Assembly: GCA_963682025.1 (NCBI GenBank)
Contig: OY821517.1
Coordinates: forward strand, 337,339,644 to 337,403,643
Length of the DNA: 64,000 bases
Direction: 5' to 3'
DNA from: Cordilura impudica
Taxonomy: Eukaryota; Arthropoda; Insecta; Diptera; Scathophagidae
The notes under the pieces were generated by a model. That model saw only the letters and a program-made list of their open reading frames with translations. It was not told the DNA's origin and did not search any database. Each line of letters opens with the position of its first letter. Positions within the stretch are counted from its first letter, which is position 1. Position numbers and translations under genes: made by a program. Shown here piece after piece: positions 1-13,209 of this stretch.

Positions 1-1
1 A

Positions 2-88
2 ACAGATAAAAAAGATGGGGATGGTGATGAAGATATGGAGACTGTTGAAAATGAAAATGTTATGGATGAAGATTCTGTAGATCAATAA
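2..88 (+). CDS. C-terminal tail of an unidentified acidic protein (partial)
   Basis: The frame is open from base 2 to a TAA at 86-88 and encodes 28 residues rich in Asp and Glu, ending in EDSVDQ. The AT-rich sequence after the stop looks like a 3' UTR. The gene enters from outside the window on the plus strand and faces the sialic acid synthase gene tail to tail. The tail is too low in complexity to identify a family. The reading frame is supported only by its composition and by the clean stop before untranslated-looking sequence. Confidence 0.5.
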   Translation, partial: TDKKDGDGDEDMETVENENVMDEDSVDQ

Positions 89-331
89 CTTCCTTAACGG
101 GGCAGCAATTTTCAATAAGAGCAAATTGGAACAAAAATTCTTTCAAACGTTTATTTCGTTTAATTTCAATTTACTGAAATGGCATTTGAACAACACATCA
201 ATTTAAAACTACAATAAATTTTTAACCAAAATAAAATATTTTTCGAATTCAGAATTTACCATACGACTTTAACAATTAGCATTTCACTTTTAAAACTTGT
301 ATGAATTCATTTGTATTTAATAAAGCTAAAA

Positions 332-2165
332 TTAAAATTCCGTACTCTCCATTTTTATTATATGATCCCACCTTAAAGGGAAATCTTTTGTAACATTATC
401 GCTCAGTTCTGCTGAAATAACATCATCGATAAATTCAGCACTAATACCATTCGGCTCGCTAACTTTAATACAAATGTCATTTGCACATAGTGTATGACCA
501 GCGATTAAATTTTCAGCTGCTACTAAAGATTTGCCCAATTTCAAACGACAATTTATTTCACAAGGTTGTATACATTTATCTTCCTGCTCCTCGTTGTTAA
601 TGTCAGACAACGCTTCAATAACACTGAATGAGTTATCTAGCATATTAACAATTGTATGATTCGTCAGTTTTTCGTCTGGGTTTAGCTGGACTAATAATAT
701 ATTTACTCCTTTTATAAGTTCAGCCATTTCATTTGGTTCCAACGAACATGCATGATCCGATCCTTTTTGTTGTTTATTCAATGTAAAATGTCTTTCGATA
801 ATCTTGGCTCCAAGTAGTACGGCAGCTTTTGATATTTCCAAACCCAGTTCATGGCCTGAATAACCAATAACAAGTTGCGGAAATTTGTTTTTCAACAATG
901 AAATCATTCGTAATTGACAATTTTTCGGTTCTGTTGGATAAGATGATACACAATGCAGCAAGGCAAAGTTAGTTTTGTTGGCATTTTCCATTATGTCTAC
1001 AATACGCTCAATTGTTTTCATTGTTTGCATGCCAGTCGATATGACGAGGGGACACTGAAGCTTAGCAGCTTTTTCCAGCAGAGGAAAATTATTTGCATCA
1101 CCTGAACCAATTTTAATAAAAGGTACTTTTAATGCATCTAATTGAGCTAATGAAACCTAAAATTAAAAATGCTAAACTAATTCATACATGGTACTATATG
1201 AGCTTTAAAGAATTGGTATTTCTCAAAAGTCTTAACTATAAATTAATTTATTATTTAATTACTGAAGAATGTTTTTATGTTTAATTTCATGAATTTATAG
1301 TGAATATATTTTATTTAAACTAATTAGCTGAATGCATTTAGCTTTCTATCAGTGTGAATTAAATAAGGAAGTTAAGATTCCAATTAAGAAAAACTGCATT
1401 TCAATTAATTTCAATTAATTCGTGTAATGTAAGCAAATAAACGATTTTTTTTACAAATTAAACAAGACTTGGGTACTTGTTTGTTAAGAATTCATTAATA
1501 TTTTCAAATCGACATGTGAAATGATTTCTGTAGCAAAAATATATAATTTTTAAAATTTAATATAGAAAAACATAAAGAGTATGTTGTAAATCTCAAAATT
1601 TGTTAAAGCTTTTATGCAAGTTAAAAAAATATATGAAAAGGTTAATCAACATCTTTATTATACAGTATTTTGCAAAATGATCTTATTAATTCTTACTTTT
1701 ACGATAGGAAATATTTATTCTTTGAAGCCTTGTTTTTATTTAGCCATCTTACCTCGTCCATAGCTGATGCGGTAAAGTCAATGTTAATTTCTTTACAAAA
1801 GCTTTGTAGTGTTCTATACTGTTCTAGAGAGAATTCTAAATATATTTTGTGTTCACCATATGTCTTTCCCCAAGAGTTGATGCTATCATAAGTCCGATTT
1901 AATGCTGATTCAGTAAATTTTGCATTAAGACATGATTTTTGAAATTTAACACAATTACAACCTGCTTGCTGCAAAACAATAAGAAAATTTAAAGTAATGT
2001 TTAAAACAGTAAAAAAAAATATGGAATATAAGTTACCTTTGCTTCCAAAATCATTCGTTTAGCAATTTCTAAGCTTCCTTGATGATTTTGTCCAATTTCT
2101 GCTATAAAATAAACTTCATTTCCGTTTCGTTTGATTAAAGTTTCACCTAACTGTAATGAAACCAT
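332..2165 (-). CDS. Sas: N-acetylneuraminate (sialic acid) synthase
   Basis: This is the NeuB/NANS enzyme, which condenses phosphoenolpyruvate with ManNAc or its 6-phosphate to make sialic acid. Three exons join in phase 0 at GT-AG sites: 2165-2037, 1968-1753 and 1156-332, giving 389 residues. The N-terminal NeuB barrel shows FIAEIGQNHQG, CVKFQKS, IKIGSGDANNFPLLEKAAK and VISTGMQTM. The middle shows LLHCVSSYPT, IGYSGHELG and ERHFTL. The C-terminal SAF (antifreeze-like) domain starts near LKLGKSLVAAENLIAGHTL. Compared with the roughly 360-residue vertebrate enzyme it has a short acidic insertion (NNEEQEDK) between the two domains. The start at 2165 sits just before the conserved N-terminus. All expected blocks are present and no frame break was seen. 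Confidence 0.93.
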
Positions 2166-4636
<2,471 letters not shown>

Positions 4637-7132
4637 ATGAAAATTAAGAAGTCGACTAAAACAGCAAAAAATGCGAGATACTTCCTTTGTAATTGTACAT
4701 CTACATCAAACAAAAATTTTATTAAAAACATAAACATTGAATAGAATAGTACAGAAAAACATCATTTACGTTCTAATCCCTTCTTTATTATCTAACTATT
4801 ACTGCAAGTAACACTATGTATGTATATTATTACAGCGAGTTACACTATGCATGTACATACAACATCTACCACTATTCACTTCCTCCCATCATTATATAAA
4901 CAACACCAATTAAATTTCAGTTCATTACCCTATCTCATATTTTTAACTCTACCATTTTTTAAATTTATTAATAATATAAAAAAATTTGTTGTATTAATAT
5001 GATTTGAGTCTTTTTTGAAAATGAATACACAAGTTATTTTTTAAATTTTAAACTGAACAAACTTTTGATGTAATAGGTAGATGGAGTTTGTATGATGATC
5101 TTTAAAAAAAATGACTAAATGGGAAAACAGATATATGAATTATTTGCCAAAAAGAAGTGAAATAAAACATAGACATGACATTTACATTTCATTACCAAGT
5201 AGATCTTAAATATAATTATTTGTTACCATTCTATTGTAAACCCGCTTACGGAAACCCCCTTTACAAATGTCTTGTTCAACTATCCGACCATTTAAATTAC
5301 AGTTGTATAGTATTGTGTAGTTACAACATTTAGAAAATGTTATCTACAAAATATTTTACCAATTCTAACAAAAAAGGAAAAGAAACAAATATTTTTTTTT
5401 TACTTATTTTTTACATTTTGTATCTTTAACCAATTTTTCGTCTTTTATTTAGAGATATTTGATATGATAGATTTTTATATGTCTTATATTAAACTACTCC
5501 TATCTCCTAAGCTCTCCAAACAAATTTTCTGTCAAATTGTTCAATAATCTTTTTATGGTGTAAACTAAAAAAATAAGAAACAAATGAAAGAAAAATACAA
5601 AACGATGCGTTTGTTTTTTTTTTTATATATATTTTCAACTACAAAAAAACAACATCAAATTATTTATATTCAAAATCTGTATTACTATATAAAAACAACA
5701 ACAATAAAAATATCCTTTGTATTATGAATAAAAATTAAATATAATAAAAAAACATTATTCAATCAATATAATTATTGGATCAATCAATTTTCAATTCTAA
5801 AAATATAATTTTCTTGGGCCACTGATATTTGCGGAAAAACGTTATAGCCCTAATGTATATGCATAAATATAAAGGTGATTAGTATATTTTCTATTCAGAC
5901 ATTCTGATTATATTTGCATATTCGCCTAAATCAGCCATTAAATTGAAATCAATACAATTCTTATCAGCTTAGGCTTTATAGAAAACAAAATATTTCTAAT
6001 ATTTATATATTTCGTAAGGTTATTTATACAGATAATTTGCTATGAAAAGCTTTGCTTTTGAATTGTTTCCTTGGTCAAGAAGAATGTAGCTGAACAAAAA
6101 ATTATGGAAATGCGATTACACAAAGAGTTGTATTGTGGGACTCTGGAATACAAATGTATTACAATTTGAAAATAATATACACATTCTTAAAATAATAAAT
6201 CCTAGTGACCCTAGTGCAAAAATCTATTAAATTGATACTAATATATACATATGTATTTGCTTTTGTAGAGAACACTTATAGAGGCTGAGTGAATAAGTGA
6301 ACATGAGTGTTGCGTTATTCCAAAAATAGATGTTTCTAATACAATGAGACATTGAATTTATATTTTTGGGGTATGACTAAAGATTTCTATCGTTTTTAAT
6401 CTAATTAAGGATACAGAATGAAAATTCACACAATTCAATTTTTTTTATATTAATGCTTTTTACTTGCATATGCATACTTTCCGTTTTTTTTTTTTTTTTT
6501 TGCCAAGTTTTCAAAGTCATATACTTTGTTTAAGTTTTGTTGTATAAAGCATTTAAAATGATATTCATCATTTTATCATATTGTCTGCGTGGAGAATTAA
6601 ATCTTTTTGCAAATTTCAAATGGCAAAACTAAACGATTTTTGTGTCGGCTCAAGGATGATCACAATACCTAGATTTGTATATCCATTAGGGGGTTTCACG
6701 AAAAATATTTTATTTTTTTTTTATAATTATGAATTATTATTCGACCTTTGAAATTGATGACTTTTAATAAAATAATTGAGCTCGAGGTTACGTTTTTATT
6801 TATAAAATATCTTTTATTTTAAAAATCTCTTAACATTTCGTCATTCTTTGAATGACATCCTCAGGGATTATATACAACAACAAAATATATATTAAACACA
6901 AAATTGATTGCCGCTGCCGTCCACTCAAGTCAATATTACATTTTACAACTCTTAAAGATTTTTGAGAATTTTGTTAAAATTTTTGAAGGTCGTAAAAATA
7001 AACTTTCTTTTTTTTCTCCGATGATTTATTTTCACTAAACCAGATAAATCACTTCTGAAAATAATTAGTTTAAAAAAGACTTTGATGATCTAAAAATGAT
7101 ATACAAATGAAGCATTTTTTCAGTATATAAAA
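4637..7132. other. Intergenic DNA downstream of Pp1-87B
   Basis: This holds the Pp1-87B 3' UTR, followed by AT-rich sequence with no supported coding region. One recognisable item is the hairpin motif at 6834-6864, listed separately. The poly-T and poly-A runs are unremarkable. Confidence 0.5.
6834..6864 (-). ncRNA. Hammerhead-ribozyme-like hairpin (copy 1)
   Basis: On the minus strand the motif reads CTGAGGA, then a hairpin with perfect 7-bp arms GTCATTC and GAATGAC around an AAA loop, then GAAAT. This fits the hammerhead core CUGANGA-stem II-GAAA, apart from one extra base before the stem. A related motif at 58058-58088 has compensatory changes in the same stem. Downstream sequence (…CTCGAGCTC…AATTATTTTATT on this strand) is also shared with that copy, so both are probably ends of one retroelement family. 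Stem I is not evident, so ribozyme activity is inference. Confidence 0.4.
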
Positions 7133-8174
7133 CAGGGCTGTGGAGTTGTCAAAAAAAGTTCCAACTCCTACTTCACCCGCTGAAATTTCTAAAATCCGAC
7201 TCCTCCAAATCTGACTCCGTTGCCAATTATATATGGACATATTTATAAAACAGCGATAATTATGCTGTGGGTAAGAGGTGGCAGTGAATCAATATAACAT
7301 TTATATTTTTTGAAATATTTCTTTTTTTTTGTTAATTCTTTTAATCGGAAACTTAAAATAACACAACTTCAAATGGCAAATCTAAAATAAAAAATAACTC
7401 TGCATTTGTCTTTAAAAATAGGATAGCCTTAATAATATCCGGCTTCATTGATGCTCTCATATCGGATCTGATGATTCTGAGTGCAGACCATAATAATTCT
7501 GCGGACACTTGTTTTGATGGCAGGGTACATTGGAATTGCATATTTTTTTTGCTAAATTTGAAGAACGGTCAAATTTCTCTACCTTTAATGCCTCTTATAA
7601 GTCCATTTTTAATGTAGCTAAGACTGTTGGACTTGGACTGCTCCTGCTCATCTAAATTTTTTTCAAAATTATCATGTGTACATAATTTTAATTTATATTT
7701 TGGAATTCTAATTAATTATACTCACATGAAACTTAAGCTCCACTTTGACTTTCAGTTTTCAATGTAATTTTTTTTAAATAAGAAATTAAATAAAACACCA
7801 GACCTATAATATTGCTTATAACACGAACAAATCAATTTTAATTTTATACTGAATATTATTCAAATTCATTTAAATTAACCACAAACATCTATTTTCAACT
7901 TGATCAATAACAGAGTATAAATTCTGCTAAAGCAAAATAACTTTAATTATGAAACACTTTTATATTATTTAATTTAAGTACTTGAATGACCTTACTCTCA
8001 TAAAATATCTTAAAATCTACTTAATCATAGTGACCTGCTAAATATTACGCCGCCAATTTTGAAGAATTTTTTTGTCAAATATTTTAAAAATTATTTAAAT
8101 TTTTCATGCACGTGCAATAACGAAAAATTTTGGAGTAACGTTACAAACACCGCGACTCCGACTTCACAGCCCTG
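7133..8174 (-). mobile_element. Degenerate hAT transposon
   Basis: The ends are inverted repeats CAGGGCTGTGGAGT (7133) and, reverse complemented, CAGGGCTGTGAAGT (8174). The flanks ATATAAAA (7125-7132) and ATATAAAC (8175-8182) look like the 8-bp duplication typical of hAT. Inside, on the minus strand at 7353-7541, is a fragment resembling the hAT C-terminal dimerisation region (residues include VSAELLWSALRIIRSDMR followed by LFLKTNAE). No intact transposase remains. At 1.04 kb it is a decayed or internally deleted copy. Confidence 0.8.
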
Positions 8175-9678
8175 ATATAAACCCCAATAACTTGATAAAT
8201 ATGCAGGCGTAAAGTAACAAGAGATAAATTGATTAAAAAAAGGTATTTTGAAGGCCTATCAGAAGGATAGGTCTGCATTTTTCTCGAGTTTTTGAGGTTT
8301 ATAGGTATACTGAAAAAAAAAATATTTTTTTATTTTTAAGATTTTACTGCAGATAATTTTCTTTAGTAGGCTAGTACTCTTCAGAAGTGATTAATCTGGC
8401 TTTGCGAAATAAAAGAACTAAAAAAAAATGGATAAACATCCGAAAAGCGCATACTTTCGATCCATCTGAAATTTGTTATACTAACGTATTTTGACCTGCT
8501 AATTACGAATATCATAGTGAAAATTGCCAAATGCCATTTTCAGTATAAAAATCGGAAAAACCTTGTTTTTTCCGCTGTGCATTGCCGCAGTACCCTGACC
8601 GATTTAGACAATTTTAGCTTTCACAAAAATGCACCACGTGGAGGTAAAGTCTATAAGCATTCCTTGTGTTTGTATTTGTTGATACGGTCGTATTGTGGTT
8701 GTATTTGCCTTTTCTTTGGCAGGTTAAAATACGTTAGTATACCAAATTTCAGACCGATCGGAGGTATGCGCTTTTCGGAAGTACACGTACAACCCAAAAA
8801 AAAATTATGTTTCATGACCTAGAAATCATAGTCCACTTTAAGAGTTACCAAAATGAAAAAATAACGTTTTCTGTAAAATCCTCTAAAAGGATCGACCGGT
8901 GAACCTAGTCTCCCCAATATATATGTGTCGTTTTTGACATAAATACGATCAGCATTACACCCTCCCTCACTAACTGCCATTCAATAGTCTTGATAGAAAT
9001 AAATAAGTTAGTCGAAGGTTTTCATCCTGATTGAGTCACATTAAGACCATTTTTCCTTTGTAATTTTGTTTTAATCGATAAACAAATTTAAGTTTTGTAC
9101 TAATCGATTTTTTCGACTAAATATTTCTTATGAATTGAACTTTTCTAGTAATCAAAATCTTATTACAATGAGAACTGACAAGGAATAATTATCTATTATA
9201 TAGAATAGAAACTAATTAATGTTGTGCCTTCAAATTAGGTTGTGAAGGTGTCGGAGCTCTAGCTAATTTTGTTTTAATCGATACCCAAATTTAAGTTTTG
9301 TACTAACCGATTTTTTCTAGTAATCCCAATCTTATTACAAAGAGAACTGACAAGGAATAATTATCTATTATAGAAACTATTTAAATAATGTACCTTCCAA
9401 TTGGGTGAATTGTGAAGGTGTCGGAGCTCTAACTAGTCGGGAAGTTGGTGAAAATTCAGTTAAAGAATCCTCGTCAGAGTAAAGTAAGAGATATAAAAAA
9501 ACACGAGAACAAAACCAAACAATTGTAAAAGATATACTTTTTATATGTTTTATTTACAATCCTTAAAGGATTTCTAAAATACAAGTTGTATTTCTTCGTG
9601 CTCTAATTGTTAGAGAAATCTTAAAATCGATTCCATAACTTGCTGCTATTCTAAAACAATTTATTCAATTTCGACATT
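8175..9678. repeat. Inverted repeat and tandem duplication between hAT and MYCBP
   Basis: Two structures lie here. The first is an inverted repeat with arms 8440-8505 and 8716-8778 (about 60 bp, outer end CCGAAAAGCGCATAC) around a 210-bp centre; an ORF running through it is not a gene. The second is a direct duplication of about 200 bp, 9058-9256 and 9263-9436, sharing AACTGACAAGGAATAATTAT and GAAGGTGTCGGAGCTCTA. The first looks like a foldback MITE. The rest is probably 3' flank of the MYCBP homologue. Confidence 0.6.
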
Positions 9679-10246
9679 TTATTCAGCATTAACGTTTTCA
9701 TTTTGTACAACATCTGCACCATCGGAGGACTGTATTATTGTATCAGAAATATGAGTGTTTTGAAGCCCCTCTTCCAATTTAACAACTTCCGAATATTCTC
9801 CAGCAGACTGATTTTGATCATCGTTTGCTTCTACCGTTGCTGGAGGAGGTGGAAGTTCTTGTTGTTCAACCTTCAAATTGATGCTCTCATTCAAGTTATC
9901 ATTGGCAATGGATTCGTTAAGCAAATCTGGATTAACGCTTCGAATAATCTCCTGTAAGCGTTGGATTTCACTTCGAGCATCCTCCAATTCACTTTGCAAA
10001 TAGGCAATATTATCGGCTTGGAGACGAGCGTCACCTAAATTCTGTAGCAAATATTGGGTGGGATCTTCTGGACGTTCTTTAAGAATACGAACAAAAACTT
10101 TTGTCAATGACTCAATAATGCCACCGCGCTCCAAATATCGTCGATACTCATCCCGTTTTGGATCAATGGGCTGTAACAATATTTTTGAAACAACATACCA
10201 ACTATTCTCATTTCTGTATAACATTGAAACTTACTTTAAATGCCAT
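9679..10246 (-). CDS. c-Myc-binding protein (MYCBP/AMY-1) homologue
   Basis: Two exons, 10246-10235 (only MAFK) and 10170-9679, join at a GTAAG donor and a TTACAG acceptor to give 167 residues. Residues 5-70 (DPKRDEYRRYLERGGIIESL … LTKVFVRILKERPEDP … QYLLQNLG) match the conserved MYCBP core. A coiled coil follows (IAYLQSELEDARSEIQRLQ). The remaining 90 residues are an acidic, Gln/Pro-containing tail absent from the 103-residue human protein. Known family members bind Myc and AKAPs and are found with radial-spoke or ciliary complexes. The very short first coding exon means the start rests on the splice model. It is transcribed away from Scgbeta. Confidence 0.85.
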
Positions 10247-11496
10247 ATCGTTGTTTTGTACTGAATATTTTGGACGGCTTCTACATAAATTGTGAATAAA
10301 TTCACACTTTTCTTCTCTTTTCCTGTCACACTTAAAAATAACTGTTCTATTTAAAGGAACTGGAATGCAAAATGCAAAAAATAAGCACAAAAAAAACTAC
10401 TCAAGTAAAATGGGATAAATAAAAAAAAAAACACTTTTCTGGGATTACACATGAAGGGATTTGTAATGCTATTAAAACGGTTTGTGAATCAGAAAGACAT
10501 GACACAAGGGTTGTATTTGAATGCGTATTTATTTATTTATTCAAGTATTGTAATATATATATGTGTATGTATAAATGACATTTAAAACGATACGGATTTT
10601 TGTAATTAAATACATTTAGGGTATTCACAAGGTGTCGTAACTGTTGTATGTGTCGTACGCGTGCTAACATGTTTCAACAGTTGTATAATTGTTGATATTT
10701 TCTATACAAAAAATTTATACGACAATATAACGTTAGCAGGTATGTTTTTGCGTTGTACTATGTGATCAGCTGTGTACTATTTAATCAGCTTTTGTTGTTT
10801 ATTCCAAATATTTTTTGTACGTTTCTTGTGACTATTGTGGCAATAATGGTAGAAATAAATAAAAAAAATGGAACGAAATAATTTCATTATGGTAAGTTTT
10901 TGTGTAAAAGAACAATTATTTTGCTTTTATTAAATTTTTTTTCAGATTATAGTATATGAATATACGACAGGTTGTTGAGTTGTTGAGAAGTTCTTGTATA
11001 TTGTTTTTTTTTTCTTTTTTTTTTGAAAAGGTACTGTTAAAACGTTGATAAGCTATTTTTAGAGAAACTAGTTGTGTTAAAAAATTAATTCAATTAATTA
11101 TTATAATTTAAATATTGTATAGAATTAAATTTAAAAAAAGGAACAGTGTGTTAAAATCTGTTCAATCGGTTTTGAAACTTTTCTAGCCGGGTTGATCGTA
11201 GAACGTGGTGATAATAATTCGATTATCAAAATAGGAGTCTTAAGATTAGAATACATTCTTCTTTGAGATGAAAATTATATATATTTCTTCTATTATGTGC
11301 GCATGACCGTTTTTTTAAACTACAAAAATCGGTCTAACAATTTTTTTTTTTGTACATACATATGTGCTAAGAAAATTTTTTACCCAAACTATTAAGACAA
11401 TTCTTTATAAAAAAATTTATATTGAAAGTAAAAAGGTATTTTACTGATTTTTACAATAAAAATATGTATGTATATAAATGATAAACTATTTACAGA
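10247..11496. other. Divergent promoter region, MYCBP homologue / Scgbeta
   Basis: AT-rich sequence between two divergent genes. A TTTACAG just before the Scgbeta ATG (11490-11495) suggests that gene has an upstream untranslated exon. An ATG at 10868 followed by GTAAG (10892) is tempting, but it puts a stop right after the junction if spliced to that site. No other coding segment was seen. Confidence 0.4.
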
Positions 11497-12564
11497 ATGA
11501 AAACATTTGAAAACACTTTTGTTCGAGGTCCATCACCGTCTTACTCAGACGAGGTGAATTCCGAAAATGTTATATCTGCCACTCTTCCAATTGGTTCTTT
11601 TCATCAAATGGCACATGAGATAATAAAACAGGATAATATTTTACCAAATAAAATGCATAATTTCTATGATGCCCGTGGGCATCAACAAGAAGGGCAGCAG
11701 CATCATCAATATGATGCGACAAAACCTCTGAAGCAAGGTCGCAATACCTTTGCCTTTTGGACGATTGTCATAATTTTGCTACTTCTTACTGTGGGCAATT
11801 TAGTTTTGACTTTAACGATTATTGGCGTGTTGCATCTGGGAAAGGGCATATATGGCATGGAATTGATACCCGAAGAAGATGTGGTTAAATTCTATGGCAA
11901 CACTGATTTGGATCGTATCTTTTCGAAGAATATTGGCCAGTTTGAAGGTTTTACAGATGAACCCGTTACCATTACAGGCGACGATGGGCCAGTGTACGTG
12001 CGTATGCATCATCGTAACAGTCAAAGTTCTAATCGCATGATTATAGATAAGATGGGTGTACAATTTCGGGGTATAAATACATTTGAACTAAAAGATCCCA
12101 CAAATGGTGATGCGATTTTCACTACTCACCGTCCCCATTACAATATACCAAATGGAGCTGAAACATTAATATCCAAAACAAATAGTGCCAGTCGCATTGT
12201 TAGTCCCATAGATAATCCTTTAACCATATCATCAGCCGACAATCGTATCTCGATAAAGGGTTCCGAAGGTATACAAATTGATGCGGCTAGTGTCTACATT
12301 CAAGCTGAAAATAATATAATTATCAACACTACACAAGGTGGTACGTATCTAGAAGGTGGCTCTGCAGGCATGTTTCTTGATATCAATAAAATTCCCATTG
12401 TTAATACCGATATGGGTTTGCGTACGGGTAGTGTACAATATAAACTATGCGTCTGTATGCCCCAAGGCATTGTTTTCCGCATAGCTATAACTCGTGTGCA
12501 TAATGGCTCTAAGGTATCCTGTGCCCACTTTAGTTCAAAGCATGATCCATGTTCAGTAAATTAA
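11497..12564 (+). CDS. Scgbeta: Beta-sarcoglycan
   Basis: This is a type II single-pass membrane protein of the sarcoglycan part of the dystrophin-glycoprotein complex at muscle and neural cell surfaces. The ORF is 355 residues. It has a cytoplasmic N-terminus of about 85 residues with a His/Gln stretch, one membrane helix at about 86-113 (FAFWTIVIILLLLTVGNLVL), and a sarcoglycan extracellular domain rich in beta strands. The family cysteine cluster is at the end (KLCVCMPQG … VSCAHF … HDPCSVN). NxT/S sites are visible (NTT near 278, NGS near 336). The coding region is one exon; the ATG lies one base after a splice-acceptor-like TTTACAG, so the 5' UTR is probably spliced. Confidence 0.92.
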   Translation: MKTFENTFVRGPSPSYSDEVNSENVISATLPIGSFHQMAHEIIKQDNILPNKMHNFYDARGHQQEGQQHHQYDATKPLKQGRNTFAFWTIVIILLLLTVGNLVLTLTIIGVLHLGKGIYGMELIPEEDVVKFYGNTDLDRIFSKNIGQFEGFTDEPVTITGDDGPVYVRMHHRNSQSSNRMIIDKMGVQFRGINTFELKDPTNGDAIFTTHRPHYNIPNGAETLISKTNSASRIVSPIDNPLTISSADNRISIKGSEGIQIDAASVYIQAENNIIINTTQGGTYLEGGSAGMFLDINKIPIVNTDMGLRTGSVQYKLCVCMPQGIVFRIAITRVHNGSKVSCAHFSSKHDPCSVN

Positions 12565-12796
12565 ATCTAACAGATTTTTCAACAATAAGTTCATTGATAA
12601 TTGCTACATTATACATATAAATAGTACTTTATTATGTTGAACTGTTTTGTATAGCAAAACTACTTATGTATATCATATAATGGACAAAATAATAAAATTA
12701 TTTATAAACTTAAAATTATTTGGAAACCAATTTTTTAAGTGTGGAATTTTTTTTAGGGACCGAAAATAACATTTATTTTGAAATATTTTAACAAAA

Positions 12797-13208
12797 ACGA
12801 GTAGGAGTGTTAAATTCGGCTGTGCCGAATCTTTGGTACCCTCCACAGCGGTTTTACGTTTACATTAATATTTGGACTTATTACACTATTAAAAACAAAT
12901 GTAAACAAAATATTTAAAAAAGCAACAATTTGATAAACTTAATACTAAATTATTACGACAAACAAACTGAATTTTTTTAATATTTTAGAGGTGTCTTCAT
13001 CTTTTTGGACATATATCGGCATAATGATACCCGATTTACGCCATTTTCAACATACTCGAAATAATGACAAACAATATTACCATAAGTTTAGGCAGGTAAA
13101 TGGTTTTTTTTTTGTAAATGAGCCTGATTTCAACAGACAGACGGACGGGGTCACAAATTCATTTTTCGGTGCGTTGCAAATGGAACGACAAACGTATATA
13201 TACAATTA
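12797..13208 (+). repeat. Dispersed fly repeat, type B (GTCY-bearing), copy 1
   Basis: It opens with GAGTGTTAAATTCGGCTGTG, a short palindromic CGGCTGTGCCG, then TACCCTCCAC. It ends near a CAGACAGACGGACGGGG microsatellite and TATATACAATTAAAA. Parts recur at 18080-18712, 33221-33360 and 42860-43192. From published descriptions of dipteran mini-me/DINE-1 elements with GTCY tracts I infer a Helentron-related non-autonomous repeat. The assignment is by motif only. Confidence 0.55.
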
Positions 13209-13209
13209 A

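Noticed and set aside
8517..8822. 101-codon plus-strand ORF
   Set aside because: It covers the centre and right arm of the inverted repeat at 8440-8778 and has no recognisable motif.
10868..10892. Possible first coding exon of Scgbeta (ATG followed by GTAAG)
   Set aside because: Joined to the acceptor at 11494 it gives a TGA within a few codons. Adding the small exon-like piece at 10945-10969 also gives a stop. The ORF start at 11497 is preferred.
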